DNA from: Acestrorhynchus altus
Lineage: Eukaryota > Chordata > Actinopteri > Characiformes > Acestrorhynchidae
Assembly (NCBI GenBank): GCA_034509495.1
Contig: CM067505.1
Location: 4,558,094-4,622,093, forward strand
Length of the DNA: 64,000 nucleotides
Reading direction: 5' to 3'
Positions within the stretch are counted from its first letter, which is position 1; every line of letters starts with the position of its first letter. Below the pieces are notes generated by a model, which ran no database searches, was not told the DNA's origin, and saw nothing but the letters and a program-made list of their open reading frames with translations. Below, piece by piece: positions 36,074 through 50,400 of this stretch. Made by a program: the position numbers and the translations under genes.

Positions 36074-39000
36074 GACTGCTATGGTGTCACTAGTGGCTTC
36101 TTTAATGTCGCTAGATGTTGGTTGGTTGCATTGCAGCTACTATGGTGGGTCTCATGCGGGTGCTATGGTGATCTTATGTGGTTGTTAGGATGTTGCAAAG
36201 TGGTACCCCAAATGACTGGAAGTGTATGGCTATACGTCTGACATATGTATTTTCTATACTCATCATAATATAGATTATCATACAGTAACTTTATTGAATG
36301 AAGAAAAGTATCACAGGTGGTTACTGTGGTGTCTCAGGTCACTGCTAGTGGGCTGATGCTATGCAGTTATTCTATTTTTATTGTCAAGTCCATTTTAGCA
36401 AAGGTTATTGAAGTCAGAAGTCTGTACCTGGCAGCGGCTGCCAGTGTATCCCTTTGGGCAGGAGCAGCGGAAGGATTCCAGGCCATCCTGGCACACTCCT
36501 CCATTGAGGCAGGGCTGTGAGTCGCACTCGTTCACCTCATACTGACAGTGTTCTCCAGTGAAGCCCACGCGGCATGTGCAGGAAAAGCCATTAATCTTAT
36601 CCACACAGGTTCCTCCATTGAAGCATGAGCTGTAGGGCATCCAGAGAAGTTAGCATTATTCTTGATCATACCAGACCATACTGGACCATAAGCTCTACAG
36701 CATGTATAGGCTGGGCTCTCTTACCTTTCAGTGCAGTCAATGATGTTGGTCTCACAGTGCAGCCCCGTGAAACCTGGCTTGCAGGTGCAAGTGTAGCTGT
36801 TGACATAGTCAGTGCAGGTGCCCCCGTTCTTGCAGGGGGAACTCTGGCACTCGTCCACCTCAATGGCACATCGTGGACCCGTGAAGCCAGGCAGGCAGGT
36901 GCAGTAGAAGGTGTTGACAGCATCAACGCAAGAGCCTCCACTCAGACAGGGGTCTGCAAGGGGGTAGAAGAGGTCAAAGAGGGATTGAGGGAATGCAAAT
37001 TATACATTACTTAATGAACAGCTTGGTAATCAGAATCCTGGGTGAAGGTCTCAAAGAAACACTCCTGTAAAAACTGATTTTACTCACTAGGGAGACATTC
37101 ATTGATGTCGGTTTCACAGTTGGGTCCAGTGTATCCACCACGGCATGAGCACACATAACCACCCAATGTGTTAGTGCAGGTACCACGGTTTTTGCACGGG
37201 TTTGATGTGCACTCATTTACATCAATATTACACAGATGGCCTGTGGAGACAGGAGTTTGTGGTTGGTTGGTATCCTGAACATGGTATTTTTAAATGCCTG
37301 CATTGCTAAGAATTGTATGCTGAAATTTTAGTTCATCATTTTAGGACTTTATACTCTAAAGGACATCATGCGTATGGGTTCAATTACCTTGCCATCCTGG
37401 CTGGCAGTTGCACCTGTAACCAAAATTATCAAGGGTGTTCGTGCAGAGAGCATGGTTTGCACAGGGATTAGGTGAGCAGGGCGTGAACACCTCAGCACAG
37501 GTTGGCCCGCTGTAGGGTGCATCACACAGGCATGTGAAACTGGCCACTCCGTTCACACAGGTGCCCTGATTCAGGCAGGGACTGGATGCACATTCATTGA
37601 TATAAGACTGGCACTGGTTACCTACGGAGAGAAAAGAGAGAAAGTGACAATGAGAGCAAGAAAGAGAGAGACGGATGGACAGAGTTGGTGGAAGCCAGAA
37701 GAGCTGCATGTGTGGATTTGCAAAACACAGTGGGGCAAATCATGCAATAAACCTGTAGGGGGCGACATACCCCAAATCTTTAGAGCTGTGATAGGGTGGC
37801 ATTTTAATCCCTCAACCAGTAACGAATGTAGAATGTCTTTAAATTCATTCACGTCTCCAGAAAATGATTTGGAAAAGAATTATGCGGTAAAGGAGGATTT
37901 GATTTTAATGCATGATCTTTCATTACTTCTTTCTAGGACTTTGTTTAATCTCTGTCGAGACCCGTCATGTATTATGAATTAAGGGAATTAGATGGATGCA
38001 ACACTCACCTTTGAAGCCCTGTCTGCACTTGCAGGTGAAGCCGTTGAGCTGGTCGATGCAGGTGCCTGCATTCTGGCAGGGGTTGGGCAAGCAGTCATTG
38101 CGGTCTAGGTCACAGTTCTTCCCCATCCAGCCTGGTTCACAGTCACAGCGGTACCTGCGCAACACAAAAGTCACTCCCTGTCACTAAAAGCACATATCAA
38201 TGAGAGGACACACTAAGAGGACTGCAACACTCTCTGGAAAATTCAGGAATAATTACAACGTTTTTGTTAGTGTTAACATTGTGATCTAACATGTTGTTTT
38301 GGTGAGTGATCATTGGTGCTGTAAACCAGCCAATAAAAGCAGAGCTACGAATTTTTTTCACATCCTCTGTAAAAGGAAAATCAGTAGGTTTCACTCTGAA
38401 TAACAGGGTGATAAACCCTGTTAAACATTGATGCATTTAGTAGGTTGCTGTCCCTGGCTATGTGAATAAGCTACAGTCATACCCATTGGGGTCCTCTCTG
38501 CATGCTCCATGCACACAAGGGCTGCTGCTGCACTCATCCACGTGGGAATAACAGTACGGCTCGTGGAATCCAGTAGGGCACAGGCAGTGGAAGCCGTTCT
38601 CTTCATCCACACAGGTTCCTCCATTGCGGCAAGGGTTCGATGAGCACTCGTCCAGCTCCAAGTTACACTGGGATCCTGAGAGTAAGAGATAGAGGACACT
38701 TGTTAGACTGCTCTGAATTAAGCAGGTGCTGCATTTCATTAATGATACCAAAGCCATGTTGTTCGAAGAGATTATATCTCACCAGTGAAACCAGGTTTGC
38801 ACACACAGTCATAACGGTTAATGCCATCCTTGCAGATGCCATATTCACACGGATTGCTGGCACAGTCATCATAGTTGATCTCACAGTTGGTGCCTGTGGG
38901 AAAGAATCAGAATTGGTTTCGATTTATGATTTTAAGTCTTCAAGTGAATAGAGACACAGAATTGAAGCTGGTCATTAGATTTACACAACTGTCCCTTTAC

Positions 39001-40050
39001 CCCAATGTATTCGGCTTTCGAACGGGGCAGTTTGGTGCTTTCTCTCACCTGATGTGCCATGCTGGCACTGGCAGATGTATTTGTTGACCAGGTCCACGCA
39101 CTTGCCCCCATTCTGGCAGGGGTTGCTGTGGCACTCATTGAGCTGGTTCTCACAGCGGTAGCCTGTGTAGCCAGGCACGCAGTTACAGGTGTAGCTGGCG
39201 ATGCCGTCTATGCAAGTGCCATGGTGGCAGGGGTCTGGCTGGCAGTTGTCAATGTTGCTCTCACAGAGTCTTCCCTCAAAGCCTGGAGACAACAAATAGA
39301 ATCCCAATCACTTTGCAGTCCAGCTCAAGTATCACAGCTTGGAAACAGTATAACAGTACCCCACCACTTCAGAGTCTGAAAGATTTTCTGCAGTGACTCA
39401 TTACAAACTGTGGAACCAGGTACCTGAAAACACTCTCCTGCTTTGTGGACATCAGTTTTTGGAGTACTAGGCAGATGCTTAGAAGAGCCCATGGCTGCTG
39501 ATTGTTGAGATGAGGTTTGATGAGTCCTAAAGCTTTTGAAAGCCTTTCTTGCTTTCCAACACCAAGTACTATGATCGCTTTACTTATTGAGAAGAAAACT
39601 GCCAAGATAAACTTTCATTTATTATGTTGCAAGTAACCGAACTCAAAGCTCATTAACTGAAGAGGTTTTGGGAACGATGGCTGTCTCCACATAATTTGAT
39701 GAGCAGTGGATAAGAGCGTCAGAACTTGTGGTGATTCAGACATTCGCTCACCCAGAATAATCCATGGGATGGCGTCTCTTGTACCATGTCTTTTCTCACA
39801 GTGCTACTGCATGTCACAAACCGATTCAGCCCCTGACATTCACGGTTTTGTCTGCCATGTGAAGACTTCCTCTCATTCACTCGCACGCTCCTTCTCCGTC
39901 TAGCCCTCCACCTCTTTCCCAGATTCTCCCATTCTCTGTCTCTCCTTTAATCCCAAAACTTCCAATTCCTTTTCCTCGTTTTCTGTCTGTGTAGTGGTGT
40001 ACACCCCCTCCCAAACCTCTTTGGAAGGTTTCTTTCTACTTCCTCTACTT

Positions 40051-40131
<81 letters not shown>

Positions 40132-41413
40132 GTCTCTCTCTTTTTCTCTCTCTCAGCTGAAAGGTCCTACAGTGCAGTGCCTGGGTTCTCGCGGTTTCCA
40201 TGCCTACAGGTTGTCAGGCAGTGGCAGAGCGGGGCAGGGCCGGGCCGGGCCGCTGGGGGAAGGAGGGGGGATGGTGTAGAGGGTGCCTTTCACTGGGCCT
40301 CACAGAACTGCTTTTGTCCCAGAGATCGGTGGGACAATACCCTGCGCCCCTGCTAACGGGACGACTCTGCAGCAGAACAGGAGCAGCAGAATACCAAGCA
40401 GCTGGCTTCCCCAGACAATACCTCACACTCCACACACTCCTTTTTATTCCCTTACAAACATGTATATACTCTAACACACACACAGGCAATATACATTTTC
40501 ACTATGCAATTTAGCATAGTTTATATAGCGAATCTGTTGAGTTTATATAGTATCTGTTGAAAATATGGACACCTAAGGTTAGGGTTAGAGGTTTCCTTAC
40601 ATATGAATGTATGCTTCTCCAAAAGTTTGTGGACATTTAATGAATTTACTCTGTTGCACACACTGCATGTAGGAAGGACATAAAACCACCCAGAATTAAC
40701 CTGTGGAGCAATTAAACTGGAATGATGGCGCTCTATCCAAAACCTTTTGGATGAGTTAGGGACTTGGGAATCATCCAACATCCTGACCTTAACAATTATT
40801 AATGAATGCAATTAAATGCTCATAGTAATGCTCCAAAAGCAGGTTAAACTTTTTTAAAAATACCCTTAAAATGGATCTGATGCTGTCAGAAATACTTTTG
40901 TCCACATACTGTGTGTGTATGTATATATACATACTACATGCACATGAATATGGCCAATGGAATCTATTAGGACAACAGACGACACATTCCTCCAGACGGG
41001 ACAATGTAAAGGGGGCTGCTGGGAGTTTCGGGCCGTGGCATACGGCACTGTGTGGGTATGTTATTGTAGGGTACGGATGAGCAGATGTCGGGGTGACAGC
41101 AGAGCGTAACCCCAGTCCTCAGCAGCTGCTGGCCCTGGGTGACCCTGTGATCCCTGAGGTCCAGTGGGGGGACAAGGGGGATTAAGAGCCTGTTGACAGT
41201 CTGATCAGTGGTGCATAATAGTAGGCGTCTGACCTCAACATCAGACTCATTTTCATTGCGGACACAGGTGTGTGTGGTCAGTCTGAGCCTGAAATTGACT
41301 TGAACTCGGGAGGTGCCTGGGATTACGTGGGGGTGTAAATCTCTGACCTTGTGACAGTGTGATTACTACAATAAACAACAGCTTATACAGTAATTTTGCT
41401 AGAACACATTAAA

Positions 41414-41451
<38 letters not shown>

Positions 41452-44400
41452 CACACACACTGATACACACGGTTTGTATGGCCTACCTTCAGCACAGCGG
41501 CACTCATAGCCATTGGGCCGGTCGATGCACTTGGCTCCATTCTGGCAGGGTGTGCTGGCGCACTCATCAATGTCGATCTGACACATGGTGCCGGTGAAGC
41601 CTGGGACAGGCAAATACAGAGGTCAGGGGTTACACAGAGGCAGCAAAGGGTCACTGTCCTCAGCTACAGAGGGCAGAGGTGCCCAGCCTAGGCTTGGGCT
41701 GTGTCGACAAACCTGGGCCACAGCACTGGCCAAGCATTGACCAGTTACATAGTTAACAAACTCGCAAAGGACTGGTTACGTCCTTAAACTCTAAGAAGCT
41801 CTAACAGGTCTAAAATTCAATTCCATGGTACTTCTATAGCAGTTAATGTATGATTTCTATTAATTACTTGACAAAGTAGTTCAAGGTATAGTTTAGCTAC
41901 TTGATATTTCGTGCTCCACCTGTAGCACATGACAGAGTACCACAGAAAATATGCTTGACATAGAAAAGACATCTTATAATAAAGGACAAAGTAGATTCAC
42001 CATCTGTCCATAGACGTCTATTACTAATGTGTCTGAATGGATTTTCTGATTTTGAATTTGAGCATTTTAACAGTATGGGTATCAAATCTGTCGTCAGAAT
42101 GAGAAGTGTTTACAATTAGATTAAGTTATTTATGAATGGGATTTTTGACTCCTCTGGATTCCAAAACAGCAAAAGAGAACATGCTGTGCCTTTGCTTTTG
42201 CTTTTCAGGGAATTACAGAACAAGGCAGAACACCAACTATGCTGGATTTCATCCACTTTCTGCTGTCCCACGTACACAACAAAAGTGACCAAACTGAATG
42301 GGCAGGATTGACACACTGCCAGAGAAATAGTAAAACATGCCAACTATGGCGATTAGCTATTCAACAAGTACATCATTTCTATCTGGCACATATTTCTGCA
42401 ATGATGGCAAAGACTTTCCCCACAAACTCTGCAGATACGCACTGGTTTGCGCTGAGCTTTTAATTACTGGCTGGCATTCGTTGGCTGGGAAAACGTGGGG
42501 CACTGGGGCTAAGTAAGAGCAGTCTATAGACAGGGGCCCCCGTGGAAAACGTCCATTTCTGCATGCACAGAATGCAGCATGTTGATTAACAGTGTTGTGA
42601 TGGGATCCTGTGCGCCGATGCTTGGGGCAGGAGGTTAGAGGTGGGAGGGGGGCATACGAATTGTTTTCTGCATGTGCCAGAAAAGCCCCCCCCCCCACAC
42701 TCTCTTTCCACTCCTAGCACAAGCTCTGCCCACTCAATAGCTAGATGGGGTATTTGGGGGGGGGTTGTCTGCCCCAGATGTAAATTGCAGGCCAGGAAAA
42801 GAATCTCATTAGCAGGACTGCTGTTACCCCCCATTCCCCATTCGCCAAAACCATGCTGTCCCCTTCTCTAGCATTATGGTTGGGTGGGGGGATGGTTTTG
42901 GGAGGTGGGGGGCACAATGGTGCCTTTGTCCTGGCACGCAGCTCTGCTGCCCTGCTGCCCCAAGAGGGCCTGGCTCTTATGAGTAATTACACATAAAACA
43001 CAACATACGTCTAGTCCAGCAGTCTAATATTAATTGACTTAAACATTCCACAAGTGCTCTTGAATCGCTGTTGATGAATTTTGTTGATTTCTGGAGTTTG
43101 CTGAGTGAATGCTGGCTAGCAGGGTTGTATGGGGGTAGAGTAGCCTCCTCCTACCTGTCTGGCAGGTGCAGCTGAAGGCATTGACTAGGTCTTTGCAGAT
43201 GCCGTCATTCACGCAAGGGTTGCTCTCACACTCGTCTATGTTCACCTCACAGTGCGTTCCTGTGTAGCCTGAGAAACAGATGACACACAAAGGGTCTTGT
43301 CACACACAGGGCAGTAATAGCAGTGTATGGAGTAGCATCAGGAGCGGTTGGTGGAACTAGGCTTTACATATTCACTCTCACAAGACTATTAACTTATTCA
43401 ACATTCATTACATATTACATAAACCCACCATCACTCTTGCATAATGGCAGTAATTGCTCAAGACTAAGGGTTAAAGTAGGCTATGCACAAGCGGCCCCCT
43501 TAGAGCAGCTCAGGAGCCTTCTAACAATGCCAGGGGCCCAAAGAACAGGCTACACTACAAATTCATGTCTAAAAGGTTATGGGTAATAGTTCCATGTGTA
43601 CAAACTGGGGCCTCTCCTTTGAGCAGAACCTCTGCTCCCTACTGTCTGTGGCATGACCTCACAGTACCATAGACATCCCTCAATGGAACACTAGCATGTC
43701 CCACAATCAACCATCAGTCGACCCATTCAAATAAAGATGAAACGATGTGATGGACTCAGAACTGAACCAGCCAGGCCCACACAGGGGCCGACGATGAGGA
43801 GGATGGAGAGGAAGAGGTGTCTGTGGAATTGAAAGGTTTTTTTCTGCAGGGGGATGAAGGAGGGGTTGGTGGTGGTGGGGGTTTTGGGGGTTGGGGGAAA
43901 AGCGCTGGGAAAAAGTTTGCTCTCTCTCTCTCTCTCTCTGTGCGAGGGGCACAGAGAGGAGCACAGAGGGGCCCTATTGTTGCCGTCCATTCCCACCACT
44001 CTACTGCTCATTATCATGCAACACACACTCCCCCCCCCCACCTCTCTCTCTCCTTCTCTCTCTCTCCGTCTCTCTCTCTACTAGCTCTACAGACCATACA
44101 CTCCCAGCCCTTATTTGTATAGTCCCCAAGATCCTGAGATGCATGCAAGTGCTGTGTATGGGACTTTTGAGATTGTGGATGTGTCTGTAAGTGTGTTTAT
44201 GTGTGCGTGTGGGCATGTGTGTATGCTTGAGACAAGCCTGACACTTCTTTTTCCATCTTCTTTCATCCACAGCTTGTACGTATGGCTCCCCTTCCCCCTC
44301 CCCATGAATGAGTGAGGTTATGTAACACATTAATGAGATACTTCATTCATCGCAAATTCTGCTAATCTATAGGCCAACTGACTGACCAATCAAAAGTACA

Positions 44401-47400
44401 GTACTGTGGAAACATCTGGGATACATACACTTAAAGCCATATATTAACCCCATTTTGCAAAGAACAGTTTAGTGCTTTTTTTTCAGGTGTCAGCTGTTGT
44501 TTTGAGGATTTAATGATGTAGGTACCAGGCATGCAGATGCAGGTGAATTCCCCGATACGGTCCAGACAGGTAGCATCATTCTGGCAGGGCATGGACAGGC
44601 ACTCATTAATGTCAATCTCACAGCGAGGGCCTGTGTAACCCCGTCCACACTGGCATTGGAAGGAACCCACAGTGTTCACACACTTCCCAAAGTGTTCACA
44701 TGGGTTGGCGCCTAGAAAAGAGAGAGAAAGATAGAAAGTGGTTCAATAACAATGTCCTTTCTCATCAGGAGTCACTGAAGTCCAAAATAAGACATGCTGA
44801 TTTATGCATTAACATCATGTACCAATAGAGCATTCGTCCATGTCCTGGATGCAAGCTCCTCCGATGAACCCAGCAGGACAGGTACAGATGGCCCGGCCAT
44901 TCAGCGGGTTGGTGTCGCACACTGCCCCCTCATTACAGGGATTACTAACGCATGCGTCGTCCAGGTGACAGAGCAGACCTGCAGACACCAGACAGAGTGT
45001 GAGAACAGAGGCCTTGGAATAATAGGTACACCAACAACAGAAGACAGGCAAAGGAGGGACAGTACCTGTCTTGCCCACAGGACACTCGCAGAAGAACGAG
45101 GCCACACGGTCATGGCAGGTCGCGCCATTAAAGCACACAGCTGTGGCACAGTCATCAATATTCTCGCTGCAGTCGTCACCTGTCCAGCCATTAACACATA
45201 CGCACGTGTGGCCACCAATGGTGTTGAAGCATGTCCCACCATTATGGCAGGCATTAGGCTGCATGAGGCACTCGTTCACATCTTCTGCACAGTACTGACC
45301 TAAGAACACAATCAGAGGCAAATTGGAGACGAATCAAATGCTATGTAGAAAATCAGGTGGTTGGCTGTGTGATATTTCAGGCTTTCAGATTGTCTGAATT
45401 TTAAATGGTAGGGTATACGTTCAATGTAGTTTCAACAAATGATAAAGAAACTTGAGTTATTGTTTAGTTTGGTCAAGTTCTATTGTAGAGCTGTGAAGCC
45501 ATGTATATATCTCTGTCCAAGAAAGAACAGTGAGGTGAATTTAGCTGTAATTTCAGAGTGGCCCTACAGTCTAACTGCTGCTCATCCAGTTGGATGAGAT
45601 GACAGTCTGGGGGGAATGTCTTTGAATGTTGTGTAGGAAAGAAATATACCTGTCCACTCAGGTGGGCACTGGCAGTTGTAAGTGTTGACTCCATCCACAC
45701 AGGTCCCTCCGTTCATGCACTTGTGGCCAGGACAGTCGTCTACATTCACCTCACAGTTAGTTCCCTCAAAACCTGTGAGATACAAAAGTGCTGTAGCTCA
45801 GAGAAGAACTAATATCACCCACTCAGCCAACGTACACTTCATCACTCTCCCTCACTTCCACTCTCCATGAGCAGGGCTAGAAAGCAGGACTTAATAAAAG
45901 GTCCAGTGGGTGTTGGAGTGTTTACACGTTCTCCTGGAGGTTCCCACAGTGGCTGCAGTAAGCCCTCCTGTACTGGGCCACCCTCCCTGCCGGGTTTGCT
46001 TGTTTTAGATTCGCTCACGGTTTCAATGGCTTCCTCTCTGGCGAGGGCTGTTTCCTGTCACGCTCCCCAGAGGCAAAGCAGGAGGGTCATAAAGTAAATT
46101 CCTGCTTAATATTGAGCAGCCTCTCTCTCTCCTTCTCTTTCTTTTTCTCATATGCTCTCTCTCCCTTCAACTCTCTAAGCTATTTATAGCAGACAGCAGT
46201 TTGACCTATAGCAGACCTATACAGTGATGGCCTGGGAAAGCCTGCAGCATGCAGCAGAAAAAGAGGACCCTGAGCTTTGGGGAGGATGCACATGTAGGAG
46301 TGTGGGAATATGATTGTGGGAGTGTGTGTAATGAGTAGGGGGCTGAGGTGGGGGCATTTTAACCATTTGAATATCAGCAAAACAGCAAAGGTAACAGGAG
46401 TTGGAATAAAGTTATATATTTTAAATAAATAATAAACTTGTTTAAGGTGCTAATATGTTAAACTACATTAACCTAGGCATAAATAAACAATGGGATTTTG
46501 GTAAATGGAACTGACCTACCATTAACCTCAAATACTCCTCCTTCAAAATAAAATCAAAACAGAGCAGAACATTGGGCCAATTCCAAAACATACAAAAGAG
46601 TCTTCACTAGTGAAAGCTCTAGTCAAAGCTGCTAAAGCTGACAAAGTAGTAAAATAAGATAGTGACTTCAGGAGAACATGGTGTGTTGATACTGGAGAGC
46701 AGCCCATCATCTCCAGACTCTGCTAGTAATGGGAATATGGGTTGCTACATGAACCAGGCTTCATGACTACTGTCAAACTAGGCACACAACAGGGAAGCGG
46801 AAGCTGAGGGGAACAGATGAAGCTCTATTTTAAAGTAAACACTAGACCAATTCTTCTGTCCACTGTCCACTCCCTAGAACACAAAATGAACTCCCATAGC
46901 TGAAGCAAACTAGACCTTAACACACGTCAGAGGGGAAAGCACCACCTTTATACTGGTTACACAAACAAACAAACAAGGCAAAACTCAGAGAAACTGAGTG
47001 AAGGTACGACTAAATGCTAAACATCCACAGCTATAATCTCTTCATCTTGATAATAGAAGATTGTGCTGACAGAACACAAGAGGACATCAAATTTATCCAT
47101 TATATGCATCTCTTGGGAAATAGAAAGGACAATCAGAATGTTTCATTTGGTAAATAGGCTTGTAAAACCATCTTTGACCACCTTTTCATCCCAACAAACA
47201 CATTCTTTGACAATTTACAAAACCATTTAATAACTGAATGGTAAACACTAACAAATACTGTAAGTATAGTACAATGTTTTATCTCAACTACATATGAATG
47301 TGTGTAGGTATCTTTTCGTTCATACATACCTGGAAGACAGGCACACTCATAGGTGTGTTCTCCGGTCTGGTGGCAGGTTCCACCATTAAGGCATTGTGAT

Positions 47401-50400
47401 GGGGCACAGGGCTGAGTGGGCACCTCGCATGTGCGCCCACTGTAACCTGCAACACACTCGCAGCGGAAGGAGCCGTATGTGTTCATGCAGATTCCCCCGT
47501 TCAGACACTTGCCCGGCTTGCGGCACTCATCAATGTCGTTGCGGCAGTTCTTTCCCTGGAAGCCTGGTGGGCACGAGCAGTTGTAGTGGTTGTTCCAATT
47601 AGTGCAGCGGGCACCGTTGGCACATGGGCTGGTAGCACAGGCATCAATCATAGAGCAGTTCTGACCTAAAGACACACAGAAGCCCAAAAGGGGCGTTAAT
47701 ATAGTTAAAACAAACCAAGAGACCCGAGTAACATTACCAGACTATATAAAAAGCTACACTAAAGGAAACTGTGAGAAATGGTTACATAACAGTTTCTGAA
47801 TCGTTTTAAGTTGTTACGAGACAATGTTACTAACAATGAGTTGTTACTAACAATAGGTTTAGGCCAATAGTTCAGTAACACGTTCAAAGCTTTAAGGATT
47901 CATAAAGTTAGGGCAATTTTATTTTGCAAAGTATGGCTAAAAATCAGCTAAATATTGTGTTTGGGTGGTCAGCTGAATTTTGAGGTTTCTGTGATCAGCT
48001 AAACTTGGCTATTGGGTGATCAGTTAGTTGATGTTTGGACAAGCAAATGAATTTGCTGTTTGATCAGCAAAATTTGGTGCTTGGACGATGAGCTAAATGT
48101 ATTGTTTGCGAGAGCAACTGAACTTGGTGTTTGGGTTATGAGCTGAATTTGTCATTTGGATGATCAGCTAAGTTTGAAAAATTAGCCAAATCTGATGTTT
48201 GGGTGATCAGCTAAATTATAGCATTTTTTTCATACATAAAATGCACATGCCATGACATATTAGGTTACCTCTGAAGCCCCTCTGGCACACACAGGTGAAT
48301 TGCGGGACGCTGTTGGCCACCTGGCTCTTGCAGGCAGCTCCATTAAGGCACGGGGAGCGGTGGCATGGATCCAGGTGCTGACACAGTGGTCCAATATACC
48401 CTGGCCGACACCTGCAGAGCAACAGCCAATCAGATCATTAGGAACAAAGATTAAAGGTATATGTGAAAGAGTAAAAGCCCTTTGCATATTCTTGATCCAA
48501 CACTGAATCCATCTGGGATTTGACTCACACACTTCTTGCACCATCACCGGAAGAGCCCAACACAAGCACACAAAACCTCAAGTCTTTATACGTACACTGT
48601 CTACACTGGCTCACGTTAAGGCAAACACACGAACACACACACACACAATTTCATGCTCCGGGACAGATGCAAACTATCTTTCCTTCTCCACTAAAACAGA
48701 CAAGCCCACTCTCCAAATTCCCCCAATATTCCCAGCTGCACTATTGTGCTCTGTCCGTGCCAGTCCACATTCCACCATCATTACTCTTTCTGAGTGCAGC
48801 ATCCAAGGATTGCCTCTGCACTCAATAGTAAGCGTGAACAGTATTGGGTTTACGTACAACAGCTTTTACTAGAAAGATAAGCAGCCTTTTCAAACAGGAC
48901 CTGATGTACTGTACAAAACTTTATTTGTTCAATAAAAAGAGGAAAGAGGTCACTCCAACAGCTCAAATGGACAGCGCAGGAAAGAGCACATGCTGTAGAG
49001 CACTGCAATGTCCATCAAACAGCTTTGTGATGAATCTGTTGTGGTTGCTTCCTTGCCTGATTCTATGCCTTTCATCCAGGTTGTATATTATCTTGATGGA
49101 TGACTGAGTGTGACCTGAAACTGCTCAGGTGAGATAACACACAAGCAGCTTACTGGGTTTTAAAGGTCGTCTCTTGGGGGCTCGAGCCGGAGCCTTTGGT
49201 CCACTGGGTTTGAGAGGCCAGTGTATGAGGGGAAACCCTACACCCACCCAGGGAGCCACAGGATGGGCCACATCAAACGAGCCGTTTGAAGCTGACGACA
49301 AGGCCGGGATGGCTCTTCTCTCTCTCTCGTTCCCTCTATCTCTCTCTCTCTCTTTTCACTGTAAACCAAACCCCTGGGCATGGGCAAACAATGGCTCTTC
49401 CTCTGCCTCTCTGTTACAGGACGAGTACTTTAAACTTACAAGTTATCTTGTCCTTTATTACAATCCTTTTGTGGTCTGGCTGCTCCTCCTGTTGGCTCTT
49501 TTAATAGTATTTTTGGGGGGAGTTTGAAGAGGTCTATGATGACTGGCCTCAAGGGGGCATCATTAATATTTTCTAGCAAAGGATTGACTACTCAGAAGTG
49601 CACAATCCTTTGGCCCTCTTCACTGAAACAAGGACTACACTGAGCAACAGTTTTTCCTCTTTTTTTTCCTCTTTTCAGGAACTCAGCACTCAGCTAAAAG
49701 TGTTCTGTTTATAGAAAATCAGAAATGAATAAACTTTGGATCCATAGGAACAATTACTTAGGATCTCAGCCTATAAATGTGAAGCAATTTTCCTCTTACC
49801 CCACATACAGTGGTTCAGTCCAACATTTTCAACAGAGTTTGGCACTGAATCCCACCAAATTGAAATGTGCAATTATCACACATTTGCCTCACCTCATGTT
49901 CTATTTTTTTATACAAGCCTAATTAGACCCCCTATGAGGTTTCAATTCACGCTGTTATCTATAAAATCTGATACTAGTGACTCAGAACTTTCTGCACCAA
50001 CAGTCATTCTGCAGCATGGCCAGTGAGTCTCTCTGCTTGAGTTACTGCCATAATACTCCTGAGTCTCACTTTGGCCAAACTGCAGCAATCCTGGATGCAG
50101 AAAAAGTTCTTGCTGAGTTACCACGGCTACTCCTCCACCTCCTGAAGGGCCCCTGAAGCACTGCACTGCCTTCCCTATGAAGCCTCTCACATGCTGGGAG
50201 GTCAAATGTCAGAGGTCAGCAGTCTGATTGTAATGATAATGTTTCGCGAGGCAGAAGAACTGAGGGTGGGGTGTGGGCGTCTGATTTGGGTAGAATGTCT
50301 TTGGAGGGCTGAGGGTGGGTGGAGGTTGGCTTGGGAGGGGGTGGTTGGTGTGGTGTAGTGTGTGTATGTGTGGGGGGGTGGACAGGCTAGAGTCCGGTGC

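Larger units (their letters stand above)
39283..41486. other. notch3 intron 10
   Basis: About 2.2 kb without an exon. It contains a DNA-transposon fragment (39410-39600), a long (CT)n tract, a non-autonomous repeat copy (40560-40830) and a (CA)n run next to exon 10. Confidence 0.7.
34309..48411 (-). other. notch3: notch3 exons 3-23: EGF-like repeat array
   Basis: The 234-bp exons (6, 11 and 15) encode two repeats each, and the 114-bp exons (9 and 10) one each, with phase-1 borders. Many repeats carry the calcium-binding D/N-x-D/N-E/D signature (for example DINECLSMPC, NIDECESNPC). The ligand-binding pair corresponding to NOTCH1 EGF11-12 is NECLSMPC/DECESNPC. Total count with exons 2 and 24 is 35. 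Confidence 0.92.
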
